Assembly: GCF_017573465.1 (NCBI RefSeq)
Contig: NZ_JAGEPF010000026.1
Location: 62,001-126,000, forward strand
Direction: 5' to 3'
Length of the DNA: 64,000 nucleotides
DNA from: Actinomadura violacea
GTDB taxonomy: Bacteria; Actinomycetota; Actinomycetes; Streptosporangiales; Streptosporangiaceae
Shown here one piece after another: positions 1 through 8,383 of this stretch. Under the pieces are notes generated by a model. It did not search any database, was not told where the DNA came from, and worked only from the letters and a program-made list of their open reading frames with translations. How positions within the stretch are numbered: position 1 is the stretch's first letter; each line of letters begins with the position of its first letter. Made by a program: the position numbers and the translations under genes.

Positions 1-33
1 ACTCCCCTTGGCCCCGCCGCCCTGAGCCCGGGC

Positions 34-387
34 CTACGAGCAGTGGAAGCCGAAGAGCTCGTGGACGTAGGCGCCGGACGGGTCGGCGGGCAGGTCGGGG
101 TCGGGCCGGCAGGTGACGGTCACGGGCTTGGCCTTCTCGGGCACGAAGCCGCGGACGGTGAAGGTGCCGTGGATGTCGCCGGAGGCGCGGGCGCCGGCCT
201 TCTCGGGGCGGCAGCCCGCGATGCCGCGGGCGAGGCCGCTGGTGGACAGGACCAGCCGTGAGCAGCTGAAGTCGGCGGCGGGCCGTCCCGGCCGTTCGGC
301 GGCGGACGCGGCGGACGCCGCGCCGATCGCCCCGGTGGCCGCGGCGGCCAGCGAGGCGGCCGTCAGGATGCGCAGGCAGGAGAGCAT
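34..387 (-). CDS. small secreted protein of unknown function
   Basis: A protein of about 117 residues. The ATG at 387 is preferred over an upstream in-frame start because AAGGAC lies 8 bases before it and a clean Sec-type signal peptide (LRILTAASLAAAATGAIGAA, ending near an ASA-A site) then starts at residue 4. The mature part is about 85 residues with four cysteines (SCS, GCR, TCR, HCS), which suggests two disulfides outside the cell. I do not recognise a family. The gene is divergent from the SpoIIE-type phosphatase gene, with about 240 bases between them. Confidence 0.6.
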   Translation of the reverse strand: MLSCLRILTAASLAAAATGAIGAASAASAAERPGRPAADFSCSRLVLSTSGLARGIAGCRPEKAGARASGDIHGTFTVRGFVPEKAKPVTVTCRPDPDLPADPSGAYVHELFGFHCS

Positions 388-534
388 GGAAGACGTCCTT
401 ACTGCCGGGGCCGGCGGTCCGTTGCGCACCGGCCTGACCTTGAGACTTCTGTGTCATGCCTGTCAGCGGGACGCCCTACCCCGCTTCCAGCGGCTCTCAC
501 TGATTTCCCCACGAACCTTGAGAATCGTGCGAAA

Positions 535-563
535 CGCCCGTATCGGGCGGTGCATCGCGCACC
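535..563. other. two adjacent short hairpins in the divergent intergenic region
   Basis: CGCCCG-TAT-CGGGCG (535-549) is followed at once by GGTGC-ATCGC-GCACC (549-563). They lie 65-90 bases before the phosphatase start, within the 388-627 gap. They could be a 5' leader structure or a regulator site. No gene reads into them, so a normal terminator role is unlikely. Confidence 0.35.
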
Positions 564-627
564 GCGGCGGCGGGTTGGGGCCTGTGCCGCGGGGAATGTC
601 GGCGCAGGTGAGGAAGGGAGAGAGCGG

Positions 628-1869
628 GTGAGCACGGCGGCGGGGGTCGATCACGCGGCGCTGTTCGCCGCGCTGCCGAGCCCGTCGCTGGTGATGGGCC
701 CCGACCTGGTGATCGCGGACGTCGACCGCGCCTTCGTGGACGCCACCGGACGGACCCGCGAGGAACTGGTCGGGCTGCACGTGCGCCGGGCGTTCCCCCG
801 CGAGGCGGACGACGAGGGCATGCGGAACCTGGAGGAGTCCCTGAACCGGGTCCTCGCCACGGGCGAACCCGACACGATGCCGCTGCAGAAGCACCTCATC
901 CCGGGACCGGAGGGCGTCGAGGAGCGCTGGTGGGCGCCGGTGAACGTGCCGGTGCCCGGCGCGGACGGGCGCATCGCGTGGATCGTCCACCAGGCCGAGG
1001 ACGTCACCCCCTACGTGACGTCCGGTCCGAGCGCGGTGCGCGGCGACCGTCCCGGCGTGTGGAGGGGCGCGCACCTGGAGACGGCGCAGACACTGGAGGC
1101 CAAGCTGTACGCGCGGGCGCGCGAGCTGCAGCGGCTGAACACGGAGCTGCGCCGGGCGCACGCGCGCGAGCGGCAGGTCGCGCTCACGCTGCAGCGGGCC
1201 ATGCTGACGACGCCCGACCTGGACCTGCACGGCGAGGTGGCGGTCCGGTACCTGCCCGCCACCCGGGGGCTGAGCGTCGGGGGCGACTGGTACGACGTCG
1301 TCGACCTGCCGCCCGACCGGTTCGCGCTGGCGGTCGGCGACGTGGTCGGGCACGGGCTGGAGGCGGCCGCGGCGATGGGCATGCTCCGCAGCGCGCTGAG
1401 CGCGGCCGTGCGCGCGGTCGGGCGTCCCGCGCCGGCGCTGGAGGTCCTCGGGCTGTACGCGGGGTCGCTCGAGGCGGCGCTGAACACGACCGTCGTCCAG
1501 GCCGTCGTCGACACCGGCAACCAGGTGATCACCTACAGCAGCGCCGGGCACCCTCCGCCGGTGCTCGCGCGCGCGGACGGCCGGCACGACCTGCTGGACA
1601 AGGCGACCGATCCGCCGCTGGGCGTCCAGGCCGTGCCGCGCCCGCAGGCCAACGCCTCCTACGAGCCCGGCGACACGCTGGTGCTGTACACCGACGGGCT
1701 CATCGAGCGCCACGGCGAGGACATCGACGTCGGTCTCGGCCGCCTCACCGGGGCCCTCGCCGACGCGGCCCGGTACGACGCGGCGCGACTGGCCGACACC
1801 GTGCTGGCCCGGCTCGGCGTCGCCGCCGGCGGCCCGGACGACATCGGCCTGGTCATCGCCCGGCTCTGA
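628..1869 (+). CDS. PAS-domain SpoIIE/RsbU-type protein serine phosphatase
   Basis: A protein of about 413 residues. An N-terminal PAS-like sensor domain (about 5-125, starting LFAALPSPSLVM) is followed by a helical linker likely to form a coiled coil (about 150-195) and a PP2C/SpoIIE phosphatase domain (about 200-410). Expected metal-site motifs are visible: GGDWYDVV, VGDVVGHG, YTDGLIE and PDDIGLVI. Such proteins dephosphorylate anti-sigma-factor antagonists and so release alternative sigma factors, usually in stress responses. The GTG at 628 follows AGGAAGGGAG; an upstream ATG in frame has no support. No anti-sigma or antagonist gene is adjacent, so its partner must be elsewhere. No membrane segment is seen, so it should act in the cytosol. 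Confidence 0.88.
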   Translation: MSTAAGVDHAALFAALPSPSLVMGPDLVIADVDRAFVDATGRTREELVGLHVRRAFPREADDEGMRNLEESLNRVLATGEPDTMPLQKHLIPGPEGVEERWWAPVNVPVPGADGRIAWIVHQAEDVTPYVTSGPSAVRGDRPGVWRGAHLETAQTLEAKLYARARELQRLNTELRRAHARERQVALTLQRAMLTTPDLDLHGEVAVRYLPATRGLSVGGDWYDVVDLPPDRFALAVGDVVGHGLEAAAAMGMLRSALSAAVRAVGRPAPALEVLGLYAGSLEAALNTTVVQAVVDTGNQVITYSSAGHPPPVLARADGRHDLLDKATDPPLGVQAVPRPQANASYEPGDTLVLYTDGLIERHGEDIDVGLGRLTGALADAARYDAARLADTVLARLGVAAGGPDDIGLVIARL

Positions 1870-1900
1870 CGCGTTCCCCGGGTGGGCGGTTCAGAGCCGG
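1860..1900. terminator. bidirectional hairpin formed by two converging gene ends
   Basis: A perfect 10-bp inverted repeat, CCGGCTCTGA (1860-1869) and TCAGAGCCGG (1891-1900), encloses a 21-base loop. The left arm ends in the phosphatase stop codon and the right arm starts with the complement of the SUKH gene stop codon, so the two stop codons pair. There is no U tract, as is common in actinomycetes. Confidence 0.6.
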
Positions 1901-2322
1901 ATGCGGCCGCTGAGCCAGTCCGCGATGAAGTGCTCCAGGGACGGCGCGACGCAGCGCCGGTTGTCGGTCCGGTGGTCCCAGACGAAGATGTCGGGCCGGC
2001 CCTCCGGGACGAGCGCGTAGCCGAACAGGTTGCCGTCGCCGGGGGCGTCGGAGAAGAAGAGCAGCTGGTCGAACGCCATGTAGAGCCGCTTGAGGGCGGG
2101 GTAGGTGCGCATCTCCAGGTTGCCCTGCAGGAGCTGGTCGGCGGAGAAGACCAGGTTGTAGCCGTTGGCGTCGACGACGCCGTCGGTCTCGCCGAGCAGC
2201 TTGGCCAGGTCGTCGGGGAGCAGGTGCCCGAGGCTCTCCTCGACCCGCTGCAGCTCGTGCTCGTCGGCCGGCGGGGCGAAGCGGGCCTGGCGGGTGTGTT
2301 CGTCGATCAGCTCACGCCACAT
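1891..2322 (-). CDS. SMI1/KNR4 (SUKH) family protein
   Basis: A protein of 143 residues. It matches the SUKH/SMI1-KNR4 pattern: an N-terminal helix, then LGHLLPDDLAKLLGETDGV, the NLVFSADQL region, the FFSDAPGDGNLFGYAL strand pair and a closing VWDHRTDNRR segment with a C-terminal helix. In bacteria SUKH proteins often act as immunity proteins against contact-dependent toxins, but many are stand-alone with no known role. No toxin gene is nearby here, so immunity is only a possibility. A perfect palindrome ATTCGCGAAT (2321-2330) overlaps its start codon. It converges on the phosphatase gene. Confidence 0.75.
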   Translation of the reverse strand: MWRELIDEHTRQARFAPPADEHELQRVEESLGHLLPDDLAKLLGETDGVVDANGYNLVFSADQLLQGNLEMRTYPALKRLYMAFDQLLFFSDAPGDGNLFGYALVPEGRPDIFVWDHRTDNRRCVAPSLEHFIADWLSGRIRL

Positions 2323-2398
2323 TCGCGAATCATGACGAAAGGGAACCCGTGCCGTCCAGCCGACCGGCCCGGGGGCCTTGACGCGCCTTCATCGCAAT

Positions 2399-2427
2399 CA
2401 TACATTCATCCATAATCTGTATGAATG
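2399..2427. promoter_or_regulatory. inverted-repeat operator candidate before the FAD oxidoreductase operon
   Basis: Two overlapping inverted repeats sit directly before the Shine-Dalgarno of the next gene: CATAC (2399-2403) with GTATG (2419-2423), and CATTCAT (2403-2409) with ATGAATG (2421-2427). The stretch is AT-rich for this genome. A site for the TetR regulator encoded at 5098 is the simplest reading (inference). Confidence 0.45.
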
Positions 2428-2439
2428 GAGGGCGGCGGG

Positions 2440-3945
2440 ATGGGACGCAGGACGGCCGTGGTGCTCGGTGGGAGCGTGGCGGGGCTGTGCGCCGCGGGGG
2501 TGCTCGCCCGGCACTTCGACGAGGTGGTCGTGCTGGAGCGGGACCTGCTTCCGCCGGACGCGGAGCACCGCCGCGGCGTGCCGCAGAGCAAGCACCCGCA
2601 CTTCCTGCTCAACTCCGGGCGGCGCGCGATCGGCGAGATCTTCCCCGGGTTCGAGGAGGCGCTGATCGCCGCGGGCGGGATGCACCTGATGCCGTCCATG
2701 GACGCGGCGTACTGCGAGAACGACGGCTGGGCGCCGCGCAAGTCCGGGTCGATGACGATGGTCTACAGCTCCCGGGTGCTCATCGAGCGCGTCCTGCGCG
2801 ACAAGGTCCGCGAGCTGCCGGCGATCGAGATCCGCGAAGGCGTCACCGTGACCGGCCTGCGGACCGATGCCGGCGGCACGGCACGCGGACGCGTCGAGGG
2901 CGTGGAGTACCGCACCGCCGGCGGCGACGACGCGCACCTGGACGCGGACCTGGTCGTCGACGCGCTCGGCCGCGGCTCCTCGGTCGCGGACTGGCTGGGC
3001 GCGGCCGGCTGGACGGCGCCGCCGGAGCGGACCCTCGACGCCAAGGTCACCTACACCTCGCGCTGGTACGACCTGCCGCCCGCCGACCGGCGCCCCGAGA
3101 CGTGGTGGTGGAAGCACCTGGTCGTCACCCCGACGCAGGACACCGGCGACCACCCCGACGAGCACGAGTTCCTCAGCAACTTCTTCCCGATCGAGGGCGA
3201 CCGCGCCATCGTGTGCATGGGGTCGTGGGGGATCGAGATGCCGCGCAGGACCGAGGCGTTCGAGGACGCCGTGGACCGGGTGCGGGCCACCCTCTTCGGG
3301 CGCGCGACCCGCGAGTGCACGCCGACGTCCGAGGTGCACCTGACCCGCTCGACCGGCAACAAGTGGCGGCGCTACGACCTGCTCGACGTGCCGCCGGCGG
3401 GCCTGGTGTGCGTCGGCGACTCCATCTGCGCGTTCAACCCGTTCTACGCGCAGGGGATGAGCTCGGCGGCCCGGTCCGCGCTCATCCTCGGCGCGATGCT
3501 GCGCGCCCGCGACGCGCTCGACCCCGCCTTCTTCCGCGAGTTCCTCGCCCGCCAGAAGAAGTCCCTCGACGTGCCGTGGATGCTCGCGATGGCCCGCGAC
3601 CAGGCCTACGACTTCGCGACCGGGACGGAGGTCGCCCCGCGCTGGCGGCGCCGGATCGCCGCGCGGCTCAGCTGGCCGATCTTCAACGCGATCAACGCCG
3701 CGAGCCGCGAGGACGGCCACGTCGAGCGGACGTTCGCCGAGGTGTTCAACCTCGACAGGTCGCTCGCCGAGATGGCGCGCGACCCGCGGTTCTGGTTCGG
3801 CATCGCGCGGTACAAGCTGCGGCAGCGGCTCGGCCGGACGGTCGTCCCCGGCGGTTTCGACGACCGGCAGGACCCGCCCGGCACCGACTTCACCGGCTAC
3901 ACCGGCGCCGCGCCGTCCAAGCCGGCGCAGCGGGTCAGCGCCTGA
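2440..3945 (+). CDS. FAD-dependent oxidoreductase (PHBH/geranylgeranyl-reductase-like)
   Basis: A protein of about 501 residues. The N-terminus has a Rossmann FAD-binding fold with the variant glycine motif GGSVAG followed by an acidic end of beta-2 (VVVLERD). The second FAD motif of the family is VCVGDSICAFNPFYAQGMS. Between them lies a substrate domain with many aromatic residues (SRWYDLPP, ETWWWKH). The family hydroxylates or reduces lipophilic substrates such as polyketides, aromatics or isoprenoids; the actual substrate cannot be read. ATG 2440 is chosen over ATG 2425 because GGAGGG sits 6 bases before it. The gene is the first of a likely operon with the membrane protein and TetR genes (gaps of 17 and 4 bases). 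Confidence 0.8.
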   Translation: MGRRTAVVLGGSVAGLCAAGVLARHFDEVVVLERDLLPPDAEHRRGVPQSKHPHFLLNSGRRAIGEIFPGFEEALIAAGGMHLMPSMDAAYCENDGWAPRKSGSMTMVYSSRVLIERVLRDKVRELPAIEIREGVTVTGLRTDAGGTARGRVEGVEYRTAGGDDAHLDADLVVDALGRGSSVADWLGAAGWTAPPERTLDAKVTYTSRWYDLPPADRRPETWWWKHLVVTPTQDTGDHPDEHEFLSNFFPIEGDRAIVCMGSWGIEMPRRTEAFEDAVDRVRATLFGRATRECTPTSEVHLTRSTGNKWRRYDLLDVPPAGLVCVGDSICAFNPFYAQGMSSAARSALILGAMLRARDALDPAFFREFLARQKKSLDVPWMLAMARDQAYDFATGTEVAPRWRRRIAARLSWPIFNAINAASREDGHVERTFAEVFNLDRSLAEMARDPRFWFGIARYKLRQRLGRTVVPGGFDDRQDPPGTDFTGYTGAAPSKPAQRVSA

Positions 3946-3962
3946 CCAGGGAGGGCGAGACG

Positions 3963-5093
3963 ATGGGCTACACCTGCGACCCCGCGGCCGAGCGCGTCGC
4001 CGAGAAGCTCGGCTTCTCCTGCCACCACACCGATCCGCTGATCACGTTCCGCAACCCGTTCGACCTGGCGAACGGCACGATGCCCGTCCTCGAGGTGCTC
4101 ATCGTCGGCGGGGCGGTGTTCGCGCTCGTGCACGCGTGGCGGCGGTGGCGGCGCGACGGCGACCCGGTCAACATCTCGCTGTGGTTCGCCTCGGTCGCCT
4201 ACCTCGCGGTGATCGAGCCGCCGCTCTACTTCCCCGGCTGGTTCGGGCTGGAGAAGCAGGTCGGGTTCATCTTCTCGCACAACGTGTTCACCGTGCAGTT
4301 CATGTACGACCGGCTGCCGCTCTACATCGTGGCGTTCTATCCCGCGATCTCGCAGCTGGCCTACGAGCTGGTCCGGGCGCTCGGCGTCTTCGCGCGGCGC
4401 GGGCCGCTGGCCGGGTCGGTGGCGGTCGCGTTCGCCTGCCAGGTGTTCTACGAGATCTTCGACCAGCTCGGCCCGCAGCTGAAGTGGTGGGCGTGGAACC
4501 CCGGCAACCGGATGATCAACCAGCCGGCGCTCGCGTCGGTGCCGATGAACAGCATGCTGCTGTTCGCGTCGGTCTCGTTCGGGGCGATGACCTACCTCGT
4601 CGTCCGGCTGGCCGGTCCGAGAACGGGCCGCGGCACGCTGCCGGGGTGGAGCGTCGCGTGGCGGACCGTCGTCGCCGGGGCCGTGACCCCGCTGGCGATG
4701 ATCATCGTGAGCGCGCCCAGCGGCGCGTTCCGCGGCGACGACCAGATCGGGATCCAGCGCGGCATCCTGTCCGCTGAGCTGGCCGTGGTGTGGATCGCCG
4801 GGCTCTATCTGCTCGCGGACGCCTACCGGGCGGTGCGCGCGGGCGGCGTCCGGCAGGCGGCGTCGCCGGTGTTCGCGCGGATCTACCCGGCGGTCTACCT
4901 CGTCGTCCTCGTCGTCCTGTGGCTGGTCGCGCTGCCGGCGTACTTCGCGTCCACCGGAGGCGTCACCGAGCAGGGCACCCCGATCGGCAGCCTCTGGTAC
5001 GCGGCGCTGTGCACGGTCGCCGCGGCGGCCTTCATCCTCGCCGTACTGCGGGTGAACGCGCCCGAACCGGCCGCGGAGCCTGTGCGATCCTAG
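3963..5093 (+). CDS. polytopic membrane protein of unknown function
   Basis: A protein of about 376 residues with roughly nine predicted membrane helices, for example VLEVLIVGGAVFALVHAW, ISLWFASVAYLAVI and IYPAVYLVVLVVLWLVAL. Conserved-looking polar stretches between helices (YFPGWFG, HNVFTVQFMYDRLPLY, QLKWWAWNPGNR) suggest a catalytic or ligand site in the membrane. I do not recognise it with certainty; the layout is loosely like AveC-type spirocyclase relatives, but no family motif can be confirmed. The start follows AGGGAGG. Its tight coupling to an FAD oxidoreductase suggests the two act on one lipophilic compound. Confidence 0.7.
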   Translation: MGYTCDPAAERVAEKLGFSCHHTDPLITFRNPFDLANGTMPVLEVLIVGGAVFALVHAWRRWRRDGDPVNISLWFASVAYLAVIEPPLYFPGWFGLEKQVGFIFSHNVFTVQFMYDRLPLYIVAFYPAISQLAYELVRALGVFARRGPLAGSVAVAFACQVFYEIFDQLGPQLKWWAWNPGNRMINQPALASVPMNSMLLFASVSFGAMTYLVVRLAGPRTGRGTLPGWSVAWRTVVAGAVTPLAMIIVSAPSGAFRGDDQIGIQRGILSAELAVVWIAGLYLLADAYRAVRAGGVRQAASPVFARIYPAVYLVVLVVLWLVALPAYFASTGGVTEQGTPIGSLWYAALCTVAAAAFILAVLRVNAPEPAAEPVRS

Positions 5094-5097
5094 GGCC

Positions 5098-5769
5098 ATG
5101 GCGCACCACGGCTGGGGAGGCCGGCCCCCCGCGACGGATGCCGAGGCCAGGCAGCGCATCGTCGACGCGACCGCCCGCTGCATCGACCGGCACGGCGTCG
5201 CCAAGACGACCCTCTCCGACGTGGCGAGCGAGCTCGGCGTCACGCGCCAGACCGTCTACCGCCACTTCGCCCGGATCAGCGACATCGTCGGCGAGGTGGC
5301 GGCGCAGGGCGCCGAGTCGTTCGTGGACCGGCTGGTCGCGCACCTGCAGGGCGTCGCCGATCCGGCGGAGGCCGTGGTCGAGGGCATGCTGTTCTGCGTC
5401 CGCGCCATCCCGGACGAGCCGCACCTCAGCCTGCTGCTGCAGCTCAAGGACTCCAGCGCGTTCGGGCGCGGCGCCACCGCCGCGGACGCCGTCGCCTACG
5501 GCGCCCGGATGCTGCGGCGCTTCCCCGTCGACTGGGAGGCCGCCGGGGTCGGCGAGGACGACCTCATCGGCCTCGCCGAGGTGATCATGCGGCTGCTGAC
5601 GTCGCTGCTCCAGCACCCCAGCGAGCCGCCGCAGGGCGACGAGCGGCTCCGCGCCCTCCTCGAACGCTGGCTGGCCCCGGCGCTGCGGCCGCCGGGGCCC
5701 CGGGATCACTCCGCCGCGCGCGCCGTGAACGGCAGCACGAGCCGGGACGGATGGGCGGCGTCCCGGTAG
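5098..5769 (+). CDS. TetR family transcriptional regulator
   Basis: A protein of 223 residues. The N-terminal helix-turn-helix is clear (residues about 20-65: RIVDATARCIDRHG, TLSDVASELGVTRQTVYRHF). The C-terminal half is the usual helical ligand and dimer domain. It starts 4 bases after the membrane protein gene, so it is probably co-transcribed and may control the operon through the inverted repeats at 2399-2427. Its last 21 codons overlap the 3' end of the converging CocE-type gene by 64 bases; an earlier end is not possible in this frame. Confidence 0.88.
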   Translation: MAHHGWGGRPPATDAEARQRIVDATARCIDRHGVAKTTLSDVASELGVTRQTVYRHFARISDIVGEVAAQGAESFVDRLVAHLQGVADPAEAVVEGMLFCVRAIPDEPHLSLLLQLKDSSAFGRGATAADAVAYGARMLRRFPVDWEAAGVGEDDLIGLAEVIMRLLTSLLQHPSEPPQGDERLRALLERWLAPALRPPGPRDHSAARAVNGSTSRDGWAASR

Positions 5770-7433
5770 ATCTTGTGCGTGACCGGGCGGCCCACCGGCA
5801 GGTGGAACGCGTCCGGCGGCAGCAGCGCGTTGTGCTCGTCGGCGAGCGGCTCGTCGTTGGACAGCTCCACCACCAGCCTGTGGCCCGGCAGGAACGTCGC
5901 CGCGAACGGGTAGACGCGCAGCACGTACTCCTCGATCCGCCCCGGCTCGACCGGCACCGCGCGGGTGTGCGGGTGGTAGGGGTTCCCCTCCGTGGTGCGC
6001 TCCTCGTCGAGTTCGCGGTGCGACGCCTTGAGGTAGCCGGTCGTGATGAGCTGCCGCTTCCCGTCCGGGGCCGCGTCCCACAGGCGCAGGATGAAGTTGG
6101 TGTCGGGCTGGTCGATCTCGGCGAACAGGTGCGCGGCGCCCTGGCCGATCATCTCCGTGGGCTCGTCGAACGGGGCGGTGCTCCAGCTGAGGATCTCCAC
6201 CTCGTCGGTCACCGTCAGCGGCGCCTGGTAGAAGCCGTCGGGCGCGGCGTGCTCGGCGCCCATCGGCTCTGGCTCGAACGAGAGCTTGCGGCGCGGACGC
6301 AGGTAGAGCGCCTTGTACTCGACGTCCTTCGGCGGCCACTGCGCGCCGGTGACCGTCTCGCGCGAGCCCTCGACGTGCACGGTGACGGCGGGCTCGTCCA
6401 TGACCCCGTTGTCGACGCCCTTGATCCAGTACTCGTACCAGCGGAACATCTTGTCGTGCTCCTCGATGAAGGGGCGCGACTGCATCGGCGGATACGGGCC
6501 GATGTCGAGCTTCTTCGGGCCCTTCAAGGCGTCGAAGACCTCGACGGTGCCGTCCATCGTCCAGCCGCGGCCCTGGTCGATCTGCAGGTAGACGGGGATG
6601 TCGATGTCCGGCGCGAGCGTGACCGGGTTCCGCTCCTCGTACCACTCGCCGTCGACCTCGTTCATCACGATGTCGAACCAGGCCTCGTGGTTCTTCGGGT
6701 AGTTCAGCACGTGGACGAGGTTGGGCCAGGCGGCGACGTCCGGGTCCCGGAGCCGCTCGGCGACCCGCTCCTCGATCTCCTCGGGGGAGTACGTCTCCAG
6801 CATCCGGGACTTGACGCGGTCGGTGAACGCCCAGCCGGAGTCGCCGCCGCGGCCCTCGCGCGCGGCGCGCGGCATGAACCACATGACGCCGCCGTGGTAG
6901 GTGGTCTCGTAGAAGTCGTAGTGGCCGCCGCTGACGAAGATCGCCTTGAGGCTCGGCGGGCGCTCGGCCGCCGCGAGCACCTGCATCGAGCCGAAGTACG
7001 AGATGCCGATCATGCCGACGCTGCCGTCGCACCACGGCTGCGCCGCGACCCACTCGATGAAGTCGTAGGCGTCCTGCCCGAGCGGGACGCCGCCCGCGTT
7101 GTAGTTGCCGATGTGCTCGCCCTCGGACGCGCCCGAACCGCGCAGGTCGCCGATGACGTGGACGTAGCCCTCCTTGACGACCCGCGCGATGTCGCCCGCC
7201 TCGATGCAGCCGTCCCACATCGGGCTGGGGCGCCGCTGCGGCGGCGTCGTGAGCGCGAGCGCCTGCAGCTCCTTGCCGTACGGGCTCAGCGCCACGAGCG
7301 CGGGCCGCGGCTCGTCGCCCGCGCCCTGGTAGGCGTCGGCCGCCAGGACGGCGCCGTCCCGCATCGGCACGCGGAGGTCCTTGCGGACGGCGATCTCGTC
7401 CAGCCCCGCCTTGATGATCTGGAAGTCGGCCAT
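5706..7433 (-). CDS. CocE/NonD (peptidase S15) family hydrolase with altered triad
   Basis: A protein of about 575 residues with the X-Pro dipeptidyl-peptidase-like layout: an alpha/beta-hydrolase core with GISYFGS nucleophile elbow, a helical cap, and a C-terminal jelly-roll domain (from about residue 350, with YVLRVYPFAATFLPGHRLVVELS). Relatives hydrolyse esters and amides, such as cocaine esterase and glutaryl-7-ACA acylase. The usual acid (WYD) and histidine (GPWTH) motifs read RGWTM and GPYPP here, so the triad may use other residues. ATG 7433 is chosen over an upstream start because the protein then begins at the normal family N-terminus. It is the last gene of the hydrolase operon. Confidence 0.82.
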   Translation of the reverse strand: MADFQIIKAGLDEIAVRKDLRVPMRDGAVLAADAYQGAGDEPRPALVALSPYGKELQALALTTPPQRRPSPMWDGCIEAGDIARVVKEGYVHVIGDLRGSGASEGEHIGNYNAGGVPLGQDAYDFIEWVAAQPWCDGSVGMIGISYFGSMQVLAAAERPPSLKAIFVSGGHYDFYETTYHGGVMWFMPRAAREGRGGDSGWAFTDRVKSRMLETYSPEEIEERVAERLRDPDVAAWPNLVHVLNYPKNHEAWFDIVMNEVDGEWYEERNPVTLAPDIDIPVYLQIDQGRGWTMDGTVEVFDALKGPKKLDIGPYPPMQSRPFIEEHDKMFRWYEYWIKGVDNGVMDEPAVTVHVEGSRETVTGAQWPPKDVEYKALYLRPRRKLSFEPEPMGAEHAAPDGFYQAPLTVTDEVEILSWSTAPFDEPTEMIGQGAAHLFAEIDQPDTNFILRLWDAAPDGKRQLITTGYLKASHRELDEERTTEGNPYHPHTRAVPVEPGRIEEYVLRVYPFAATFLPGHRLVVELSNDEPLADEHNALLPPDAFHLPVGRPVTHKIYRDAAHPSRLVLPFTARAAE

Positions 7434-7453
7434 GGACGCGAAGCTCTCCTTCG

Positions 7454-8383
7454 TCACGGGTTCTGGGTGAAGTGCGTGCGGTAGCCGTGCATTGACGTGA
7501 AGAACGGCGACGGCTCCAGCGCGGGGTCGGCGGTGTAGCCGACCTCCTCGGCCACGGGCGCGAAGGGGGAGTAGGCGGAGTCCGTCTCCTGGAGGCCCGC
7601 GCACAGGCAGGCGCGGGCCGCGTTCCCGACCCGGCCCTCGACGTCGAGGCTCTCGCGCAGCGCCTCCGCGGCCTGCTCTGCGTCGAGTTCGACGCCGTAC
7701 GGCGTCCCGTCGGTGCGCCGGTACGGGTGGCCCAGGTAGAGGTGCCGCGGACGGATCTCGTCGCGCAGGTACTCCAGGCTCGCGCGGTAGGCGGCCGGGT
7801 CCTCGAACCCGGGGAAGCCGTTGGCGGCCCCGTGCACCTGCACCGCGTCGCCGACGAAGACGGACCGCCGCCCGTCGACCACGTAGGCGACCGAGCCGGG
7901 CGTGTGCCCGGGGATCGCGTGGACGGAGACGGTGACGCCGCCGCCTAGCGGGATCGTCTCACCGCCCTTGACCAGCACGGACGGTTCCATCTCGCCGGAG
8001 ATGACCGCCTCGGCCGCGGCCGTCACCTTCGCCTCGCCCTCGGGGTCGTCCAGGTAGCGGCCGCGCCCGGCGAGGTACTCGTCCACGTGGGCCCGGCGCG
8101 AGCGCAGCAGCGGCGCGTCGGCCTCGTGGATCACGACCTGCGCGCGCCGCCCGGTGAGCTCCCACAGCGCGCGGGCGCCGCCGACGTGGTCGATGTGGCC
8201 GTGGGTGAGCAGGATCCAGCGGACGTCCTCGATCCGGCGGCCGATGGCCCGGAGCGCGGGCGCCATGCCTTCGGCGGGGGACGATGCGATGCCGGTGTCG
8301 ACGATCGCCGGCTCCGGCGCGTCGATGAAGAAGCTGTAGAGACCGAACCGTCCCCACGGCGAGACCAGCGGGTGGATTCTCAC
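7454..8383 (-). CDS. metallo-beta-lactamase-fold hydrolase
   Basis: A protein of about 309 residues. The metal-binding signature THGHIDH (HxHxDH) is intact, followed by GHTPGS (third-strand histidine), VFVGDAV (bridging aspartate) and LYLGHPYR (last histidine), so a dinuclear metal site is expected. The family covers glyoxalase II, lactonases and thioesterases; a lactone or thioester substrate fits the neighbouring esterase and monooxygenase but is inference. GTG 8383 overlaps the esterase stop codon (GTGA), which implies translational coupling. Confidence 0.85.
   Translation of the reverse strand: MRIHPLVSPWGRFGLYSFFIDAPEPAIVDTGIASSPAEGMAPALRAIGRRIEDVRWILLTHGHIDHVGGARALWELTGRRAQVVIHEADAPLLRSRRAHVDEYLAGRGRYLDDPEGEAKVTAAAEAVISGEMEPSVLVKGGETIPLGGGVTVSVHAIPGHTPGSVAYVVDGRRSVFVGDAVQVHGAANGFPGFEDPAAYRASLEYLRDEIRPRHLYLGHPYRRTDGTPYGVELDAEQAAEALRESLDVEGRVGNAARACLCAGLQETDSAYSPFAPVAEEVGYTADPALEPSPFFTSMHGYRTHFTQNP

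Noticed and set aside
463..1713. Long minus-strand open frame antisense to the phosphatase gene
   Set aside because: It is rich in Arg, Gly, Pro and His, has no domain match and mirrors a clear gene. Such frames are expected at this GC content. The same holds for 2398-3720, 3897-5243, 26720-28384, 38705-39721, 49227-50891 and 61353-62249.
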